From positions 1,830,228 through 1,894,227 of the forward strand of contig NC_087186.1 in the NCBI RefSeq assembly GCF_035594125.1: a stretch of 64,000 bases of DNA, read 5' to 3'. Made by a program: the position numbers and the translations under genes. Positions 55,757 through 64,000 of this stretch are shown piece after piece (within the stretch, counting starts at the first letter, position 1; every line of letters begins with the position of its first letter). The notes under the pieces are model-generated. The model was not told the DNA's origin, made no database searches, and saw nothing but the letters and a program-made list of their open reading frames with translations. The DNA comes from Scylla paramamosain. Its lineage: Eukaryota; Arthropoda; Malacostraca; Decapoda; Portunidae.

Positions 55757-58700
55757 ATGAGCAGCAACGACAGTTCCGAAAACTCCCCATTGCTATTATT
55801 ACTTTTCACATCCCTTATGGAGAACCTATATAAATCACTGTTCGATGATGTCAACCAAAATAAGGATAATATTAATGCTTTCAACTTTGCAATAGATATG
55901 ATTATTAAAATATCAGGTCAATATGATATTAACTCTTTGTCTAGATACTTCAATTTTTCAGGAATACAGTTCTACTACAAACTCACTAGGAAACGATTAT
56001 CTTAACTTCTTACATTTAAATATTAGATCGGAACACAAAAACTGTGATTCTCTAAAAATTATTGCTTAGTTGTTTACTACCTGATGTTATTGCCCTTACA
56101 GAAACATGGTTACAAGAACATACTAAGCATCTTTACTCCACAGAAGATTATACTCCATTTCTCTTAATCAGAACTGATAGAGAGCATGGAGGGATTACTA
56201 TCTACACCAAAAACATAATAAATGTACAAGTTCTAAATCAGATCTCTTTTATAAATAGGAATATTGAAATAAGTACAACAAAGCTAATCCTAGGAATCAC
56301 CAGTTATATTACCTCAGTAATTTACATGCCCAATAGTAAACATATATATGTTAATGAATTCACAGACATTATCAATAATTTACTAGTTGCTGAAACTTTT
56401 AAAAATAACAAAACAATTCTCATTGAACATTCCGCTCATCTTCCTACCAACTTATTCCTCAACACAACGCAAACTCTAAATTACTTTTCTCATACATCTC
56501 GGCCAACAAGATTTCCCGACAGCCCTGACCTTGGTAAACCATCATTACTAGACCATATCTGGACAAATTTCACACCTCCATCATTATCAGGTATTTTACA
56601 TTATTGTGTGACTGATCATCTCCCTATATTTATAAATATTATACAACTGTCTGTACCAAATACCAAACAAAAGAATGTCTTTAGAGACTTCAGCACAAAT
56701 AACCAAAGTTTATTTACCAGTGAACTACAGGGGATAAATTGGGATGAAATATTTAATCTAGTAGACACAAATGATAATTTTAACCTATTATTTAATATTG
56801 TTCATGAACTCTATAACAAATGCTTTCCAGTAAAAACTAAATATATAACAAAAAAAAAAAAAAAAAAACTCCAAAACGCATGGCTAACTACCGGAATACT
56901 TAATTCTATTAAATATAAATGTAAGCTTTTTAAGATATATAAACTTGGTCAAATTTCACACATAATATTCAAAACAATAAAGGAAAAATCTAACTCAAGT
57001 TATACGTGCTGCCAAATCCAACTATTATCGTCAAATATTTAGTAATTTCAGAAGTAACACAAAGAAAATCTGGCAAACAATCAATGAAATAAAAGGCAAT
57101 ACACAAAACAGAAAAACAATTAAGACACTGCAGTATAATGATTTCATATTCAGCAGCCCATTTGACATCTCTGAAGCTTTTAGTAATTAATTCTCTAATA
57201 TCGCCCCGGAACTAGACAGTAATCTCCCACAGTCTAATAAAAGTCAATTCATTATATAAGAGGCAATCACCCACACTCCATGGTATTTCCTATCATTACA
57301 CCGTGTGAAGTCAATGCAGTAATAAAGTCATTTAACAATAAAAATTCTGGTATACAGGACATAACTGCTTCTATTATCAAAAGAAACTGTAATATATTTT
57401 CAGTCCCTCTGTCCATACTATTCAATCTATTGCAAATGGAACTTTTCCAGGTATTTAAAAAAACTGCCAAAATCACTTCAATACACAAATCTGGACCTGC
57501 TAATGATCCTAATAACTACTGACCAATTTCTCAACTTACATAATTTTCAAAGGTATTCGAAACCCTTACGGAAAAAAAAAAAAAACATTTAATGTGTTAT
57601 CTGGAAAGCAAAAACATTCAAAATCCCTCCCAATATGGTTTTAGGCAAAATAATAAAACTTTTACAGCACTAAATAAATTTTCTAATAATGTGTTTTATG
57701 CCATAGATAACAAATTATGAGTTCTATCAATCTTCATTGACTTCGCTAAAGCATTTGACACTGTAAATCATAAAATTCTTTTGAATAAAATGCACCAATA
57801 TGGAATTTGTGGACAAATTATTTTATGGTTCAAAGATTACTTAGCAAACAGAAAACAATATGTTATTTTTAATAATGAAAAGTCTTTAACAACAACAGCT
57901 ACACTTGGTGTTGCGCAAGGTAGTGTCTTGGGTTCCTTATTGTTTCTAATATACATTAATGACATTTCAATTTATTTATTTATTTTTTTCTGAATCTAGA
58001 ACAATATTATTTGCAGATGACATGACAATGTACTTGTCAGGCCGAAACCCAGATCAACTTATACATAATGCTAATGATGAACTAAAAAAAACTTTATGTA
58101 TGGTGTCTAAGCAACAGACTCACTATCAATACAGCAAAAACTTACTTCATGCTATTTACAGTAAAACTTTAAATCTTCCCTAATTATGTTTAAATGACAA
58201 AATAATTTTAAGAACTGATAAAATAAAATTTCTTGTTGTTACTTATGATGATTCAATAACTTTCAGGTATCACATAAATAACCTCACTTTAAAAGTATCC
58301 AGACACGTCGCTCTACTTTATCAAGCAAAAGAATACATGCCACAAGAAGTACTTAAGACCATTTATTATGCCCACATATATCCACTATTAACTTATTGCA
58401 ATCCAATATGGTGCACAACTTATCAAACTTATTTAATTCTTCTTAAATTACAGCTCAAGAAAATAGTAAGAATAATAACCAATAGTAATTTCTTAGAACA
58501 TACAAATCCTCTCTTCAAAGAAACAAAATGTTAAAACTAGATGACATTACTAAATTTGCTATCGCTACTTACATGTATTCAAATAAGAATAAAATACAGA
58601 ACCTCGTTCCATCTCATGACCATAACACCCGCAACCGTGATAATCTTAGCATTACCCCTCATCGACTTAAAAAAAATTTAAGCACTCAGTTTCTTAGCTA
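55757..58700 (+). pseudogene. LINE-D ORF2 (endonuclease-RT)
   Basis: N-terminal region 55,757-56,005 (ENLYKSLFDDVNQNKDNINA), frameshift, NFLHLNIRSEHKNCDSLK, a further frameshift at 56,062, then DVIALTETWL, EHGGITIYTK, LLDHIWTNF and VTDHLPIF (the endonuclease). The GDFN motif is replaced by a deletion (ILIEHSAH). RT pieces: PCEVNAVIKSFNNKNSGIQD (57,300), YGFRQNNKTFTALN (57,630), FIDFAKAFDTVNHKILLNKM (57,731), GVAQGSVLGSLLFLIYINDI (57,908) and LFADDMTMYLSG (58,007). The tail includes THNTRNRDNL-type residues. At least eight stops or frameshifts. Confidence 0.7.
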
Positions 58701-59289
58701 AGGCCTCGTGTATGGAACTCCGTACCTCTCCAAATTCAGGATGCACCCTCTATCACCACATTTAAAAAAAAATAAATAAAAAATCAGATCTTAGCTACCT
58801 ACTAATTTGAATTCTTACCTCATTCTAAAGCAACAGTGTATCCAGATTCTTGTTATCATATCTAGTACACTACTTTATATTGAAATCATCACTATGCTAC
58901 TATGTTATTGTATCTACTATACATATTCTAGAATATTTATCATTCCTATAGTTTATTTATTATATATGTATTATTTATTATAACTATTTATTATATTATC
59001 TGTATTATCTATTATCATTATTATTTATTACATCTGTATCTATTATAACTGCATATTTATTTATTAAATTTTTTTTTTTTTTTACCATTTATTGCAAATA
59101 CCTTCATAAATCATAGTATCTAATATTGGAAATGAGCTGTACAGCATGTTATATCCTTGTTGCCATCTGCCACATTACTTACTTACCCATTATTATTCAC
59201 AATTTCGCTTGAAAAGCTCTTCTTTAAAAGGGCTAACTAAAGTCACAATAATCCTCAATATGTATATATGTATATACCTCCCAACTGTA

Positions 59290-59335
59290 ACTGTTAGTTA
59301 TAAATAAATGTTCAAATGTTCAAATGTACTTCAAC
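59290..59335 (+). repeat. Octamer-type 3' repeat of LINE-D
   Basis: TAAATGTTCAAATGTTC AAATGTAC (three AAATGTNC units, broken here for length). This kind of short terminal repeat ends CR1/L2-type LINEs. Confidence 0.55.
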
Positions 59336-59905
59336 TCGCAGACAAGAGGACGGTGGAAGTCAGTGAAAGAAAGGCATCCTCCCTCGCTCAAGGTCACATG
59401 AGCCTGCCAGTCCCTGCCTCTCCTTTTCATCTGTAACTGTTGCTTGTTAGGTGCTACCTCCATTGTGAGACGCTTGGGAGATTCTGCTGCCTGTGGAAGG
59501 GCGGGGTACTGTGTGATAAGGCAGAGGCTGAGTAACTTGGACAGTCTGGTGTGTGATGCTCACATTCCTGTTGTTGAGTGTTCCTAGGGGTTTGACATAT
59601 TAGTGTTGTCAATAGAACTACGAAAAGGATCCCTGTGTGCTTGTCTTGGCCTTTTTTCCTTGTGCATAAGTAGCCAAACTAGAGGTGAGTAGTCTGGCCT
59701 GTACCCGGTATGCTTCCCTGTCCCGCGAGAACAGCCCTTGGCAGGTGTTTGGTGCCCAGTACGGCAACGGTTGTGGCAGTGTACAGTGTTCATGGTACAC
59801 AGTGTACATGGTGCACAACACTGTGGTGTATATTGTTGTAGTTTGTGGTTTTGTATGATTTTGTAGTGTATTATGTAAAATGTTGTGGTACATGGTGTCA
59901 CGGTG
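59336..59905. other. No recognisable gene
   Basis: Moderate GC. The right end is GT-rich (59,765-59,905) with GTACA/GTGCA repeats. Confidence 0.45.
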
Positions 59906-59906
59906 C

Positions 59907-60499
<593 letters not shown>

Positions 60500-60542
<43 letters not shown>

Positions 60543-60830
60543 CGCACTACAATATTGTGGTACTTAGTCTTGTGGTGGGTTGTGTAGGATATTGTGGTGT
60601 TATTTTGTACACTGTTGTGATGTATTATGTGTGGAGTGTTCTGTAGGATATTGTGATGTTCTGTGTTGCTCTGCACATTGGTGTTGTACTGTGCAGTGTG
60701 TTGTTTTATACACTGCTGTAATGTATTGGGTATTGTGGTGTATTGTGTATGATGTGTTGTTTTGTGCAATGCTGTGGTGTATTGTGTGTGATGTCTTCTT
60801 TTGCACTACATAATTTTATTGTACTGTACA
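60500..60830. repeat. (GT)n then degenerate GT-rich minisatellite
   Basis: (GT)n at 60,500-60,536, then imperfect units of about 50-60 bp sharing TTNTGTACACTGTTGTGATG and GTATTGTGTATGATGT. Similar phrases lie before the (AT)n at 59,800-59,900, so the AT tract split one array. Confidence 0.6.
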
Positions 60831-61400
60831 AATTCTGTAGTGTAGTCTGCCCATAACGTTGCTGTACGATGTGCTATACAGCAGGGCGGTTGGGAGTGTA
60901 GTTGTAACGCTCCTTTTTATTATTTCTGTGTTTCTTTGAGTCTCCCCAATAATTGTTTTCTTTTGTAGCTTGCGGTGAAGAGGAGGATAATAGCGGTAAT
61001 TAAAGGTTTAGTGATTATATGAAAAAGTATATTTATAAGGCGTGTATTCGTGGGAGTGATTTAGAAGTCTTGAAACATTTGTTATAAATAATCTTTACTT
61101 ATTTCAACTGTGGTTTTCTCTAATCAGTGGTAATACGAATAATAGGATTACATCATGTTGCTTCAGCCTACCAGTAACTCATAAGGTGTCATTCCCTAGC
61201 TTATAAAATATGTTAGTAATTTAGAATTCAATTATTAACTTCAACTAATGTCCAGCCTATATGCTCACCTTGCTAGCCAATTATTCCTGCATTTTTATTT
61301 AAACTCACGGTTCAGTAAAATTATTTGTGAAAGAAGAGAGAGAGAGAACTAGCTAAGGTTTCAATAACTTCAGAGGCCTGGGGGTGGGTGTTGAGGGGGA
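60831..61400. other. No recognisable feature
   Basis: AT-rich DNA without domain-bearing frames. Confidence 0.45.
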
Positions 61401-61404
61401 GAGC

Positions 61405-61612
61405 ACAGAATGGCGTCTCCCTTCCCTCTGGCAACAGGTGGGTCTCGTAGCTCTGAAATATTTGATTTTTCTTTTATTTAGAAGTGAATATTACTGTGTT
61501 CATGTTTATTATTCATGTCTCTAGTGAAGATATAGTGACTGTACGTGTTGACAGAATGGCGTCTCCCTTCCCTCTGGCAACAGAATGGCGTCTCCCTTCC
61601 CTCTGGCAACAG
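61405..61612 (+). repeat. Exon-like 33-bp unit present three times
   Basis: ACAGAATGGCGTCTCCCTTC with CCTCTGGCAACAG occurs at 61,405-61,437, 61,551-61,583 and 61,580-61,612; the last two are tandem with a 29-bp period. It contains an ATG (Met-Ala-Ser-Pro-Phe-Pro-Leu-Ala). The first copy is followed by GTGGGT, a good 5' splice site. No protein family is recognised. Confidence 0.5.
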
Positions 61613-62200
61613 ATAAAATAGCCGGTGTTGGTCCCACGTGGAGACAGGCCACAGAGTCTTGGGAAAGTGTTAGCCATGTAATGTTTCTTTAGTCAAATAT
61701 AGTCTACTGTGAATGTGTTGTGAGCAATATTATTGCCGTAGAGAAGTGATGGATGAAGGCTGTGACGCTATTTAGGGATATAACGGTGCCCAGAATCAAT
61801 GGTACTCTTGAGGAGTTATAAAAGTAATTATTTTCTTGTGTATTCGTAGTGTCAAGTAACGGAGTATAAGTGTATATGCCATACCAGAATTTCAAGTGCT
61901 TTTTTTTTTTTTTCTAGATTAACCACTCGATAAAGTGTCATAGTGGGTCAGTCAACCCAAGGAATCCCATCAGTATTATTCATTTAATTATTTTTGCTAT
62001 TTTTATATTTTTCGTTCCTCATAATAAAGCCACACTGTAGGTACTGTGTGATAATTAACCTCTCCCTACCCTCTGGCCATGACGATGAAGGCGAGAACCA
62101 TTACCAATCAAAAATGTTTTTTTTTTTCTTGTGTGTGTGCGTGCTTCACCTCTTCTCTCTTCCTCTTCTTTTTTCTTCTTCACCGTGAAGATCTTTGCCT
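61613..62200. other. No recognisable feature
   Basis: AT-rich DNA with T-runs. No domain. Confidence 0.45.
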
Positions 62201-62292
62201 CGTCTCATTAGAGCTCTGATCGGACCGGTGAGGAGGAGGGAGGAGGGGGGGAACCGGAGGGGGGGGGGGTGGCATTACATAGTGAGGAAACA

Positions 62293-62315
62293 CGTCACGG
62301 GGCGTAACCGTGACG
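62293..62315. promoter_or_regulatory. CRE-like inverted repeat in a CpG-containing stretch
   Basis: CGTCACGG, 7-bp spacer, CCGTGACG: perfect 8-bp inverted repeat with TGACG (CREB/ATF) half-sites. It lies in a locally GC-rich region (62,215-62,400), with an inverted CCAAT (ATTGG) near 62,363. A TATA box or initiator is not clear. Confidence 0.35.
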
Positions 62316-62859
62316 CAGGCAGTATTATCTAACAGCCGCTCGACAGTACTTGCCTGGCTCCATTGGCATCTTTGTTGCCACAATTCACACGTCGCTTAGG
62401 GACAGTGAATACATTTGTATAGACGTGCTTTTTTCATTCTGCTCGTGCCTTCCGTAGTGTCAACAGAATCAGGTATGTGATGATGTGTGTGCCTTTCCTC
62501 TTCCAATAATTATGTCTAAACTGATCTTGAACATTACTAGATGCAATGAGAAGAAAACTATTCGGCTGCTAACGGTGAAAGGCTGCCCCACGGTGGAGAA
62601 CACTTGTTTCATAGCAACACCTCCTAATGAAATCAGTTGTACAAATGTAAAACACGGCACGAAGTGTTATGCTGCTGAACTCTAAATTTTCTCGGAAACA
62701 AAGATATCCAGGAGACGAGATATTTGAAAGAACAGCGATTTTTTTTTTTTTTTTTTCAGCTATAGCTTCCTCGATGTTGTATCAGTTGTCCTACTCCATC
62801 AGCATATTCGGATATTAAATTAATTAGAGCAAGTTTGATTGAGACTGGGGGTAAGCGTG

Positions 62860-63560
62860 AACGACTTGAAAGAAAACTAAACATGGCTGAGTTGAAAGAT
62901 AAATGGAGTGCGAATGACTGTGGATTGGAAAGAATAAGTGAAAAGGGTGAGTGAGAGTCATCATGGAGAAAGCAAGTGTGAGTTAGTTTATAAAAGTAAC
63001 TGAAAGATTAAGTGTGACTGTGAGTGAAATTGAGAGTGGGAACGATAGTGAATGCTAATTAGTGAGAGTTAACGTGAGCTGGAGAGAACTCAAGCATGAA
63101 TGTAAAAGTTAGCGAAAGATTACATGCGAGAATAAGTACAATCCTGAGGATTGATAAATAGAATGAGACTGACTGAGAATGAGAATGGAATTATTTGAGA
63201 GTGAGAAAGAGTGAGAAAGAATGGATAGTAAATATTATGGAATGACTGAGGGGGAGAGAGTGAGGTATCATTCGCTATCTATGATAGATAAGGACGAAGG
63301 AAATGACAGGAGGGAGGTTCAGGACAAGACACAAGAGGAAGGGAGAAGAAAGGAACGATAAAGGAAAGGAAGAGAGAGGAAGGGAAGTACTGTGAAGTAG
63401 ACGGAGGATGGAGTTCGTAACGGGGAAAGGAGAATACTTGGAGCAAGGAAATTTAGGAACGGTGAAGGAAGAGGATGGGAGTACGGGGAGAGACTTAATA
63501 AATATTAACAGGAAGGGTGAAAAGTGAATCCGACTGAGTGAAGAATTAAAGGGAGAGAGA
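62860..63560. repeat. GAGTGA-rich low-complexity then purine-rich DNA
   Basis: Degenerate GAGTGA/GAGTGT repeats to about 63,260, then AGGAAGG-type purine tract (63,290-63,560). No gene seen. Confidence 0.6.
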
Positions 63561-63912
63561 GGAGGTAGTGGGGTGTAAGTCATTCCTTTTCCTTTCCCCT
63601 ACTTACTGTTGTCCTTCCTCCATCCATCCCTTTTCCATTTCAACTTACCTCCCTTTCTTTGCCCCTTGTACTCTTCTTCCTAGTTACATCTACATTCTTG
63701 GGATATATTTTTATTATTTTTTTTTGACATATTTTATATTTTTTTGTATTTATTTATTTTTCTTCTTTCTTTCTGTTCTCTCTGGAGTTTTGTGTCACTG
63801 TGATGGTGTTACTATGATGTGTAATCGCATCTGCAACCGTAACCACAGTTACATAGGTAAAACAAATCCGCAACAGAAACCACAATCACTTTATTTATTT
63901 TTTTAATATTTG

Positions 63913-63916
<4 letters not shown>
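63561..63916. other. No recognisable gene
   Basis: Pyrimidine-rich plus strand. The 112-codon frame at 63,568-63,906 is low complexity. Confidence 0.45.

Positions 63917-64000
<84 letters not shown>
63917..64000. repeat. (AT)n microsatellite, cut by the window end
   Basis: AT dinucleotides to the last base. Confidence 0.95.

Noticed and set aside
60580..60813. Cys/Val-rich reading frames in both strands
   Set aside because: They lie in a GT-rich degenerate minisatellite and have no independent support.

Overview
This window looks like repeat-rich intergenic DNA from an arthropod, most likely a decapod crustacean such as a crab. The reasons are very long and frequent (AT)n, (CA)n and (GA)n microsatellites, the arthropod telomeric pentamer CCTAA/TTAGG inside a foldback element, several interleaved LINE families, a Ty3/gypsy-type gag, Penelope-like retroelement ends, a hAT transposase relic and spliceosomal-type exon structure. 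The species assignment is inference. There are no bacterial features, rRNA, CRISPR or operons.

Layout. 1-892: 3' part of an I-clade LINE (minus), then a tRNA-derived SINE. 1.7-2.3 kb: a 597-bp foldback MITE sitting inside an (AT)n tract. 2.4-5.66 kb: LINE family A copy 1, the only copy with an open endonuclease-RT frame. 7.75-12.66 kb: an old family-A fragment, a palindromic microsatellite and a decayed family-A copy. 14.7-16.7 kb: a gypsy-like gag relic (minus) split by a 1,074-bp solo LTR. 16.9-20.3 kb: a second I-clade LINE with ORF1 zinc knuckles and RNase H remnants. 21.4-22.8 kb: head-to-head family-A fragments. 24.5-31.6 kb: two tandem minus-strand family-A copies, the first carrying a Penelope-like insertion and the second an embedded fragment of GAPDH cDNA. 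32.7-32.9 kb: a candidate last exon of an ionotropic receptor-like gene. 33.67-34.12 kb: an array of perfect heat-shock elements, a TATA box and an initiator in front of a small broken ORF. 35.5-38.4 kb: another minus-strand family-A copy, then a Penelope-like end. 40.3-40.9 kb: a 533-bp solo LTR. 41.5-43.5 kb: a hAT transposase pseudogene. 45.4-48.4 kb: a Jockey/I-like LINE (family C) interrupted by family-A copy 7. 52.1-59.3 kb: a two-ORF CR1/L2-like LINE (family D), itself invaded by (AT)n and family-A DNA. 59.3-64 kb: unannotated DNA, microsatellites and a CpG-containing stretch.

Almost everything coding is selfish DNA in nested layers. Candidate host sequence is limited to the ionotropic-receptor-like exon, the GAPDH retrocopy fragment and perhaps the heat-shock-type promoter. 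The best candidates for something undescribed are that promoter and its ORF (33,670-34,122), the GAPDH segment inside a LINE, and the foldback MITE with telomeric repeats in its arms. No searches were run; family names rest on motifs read by eye.
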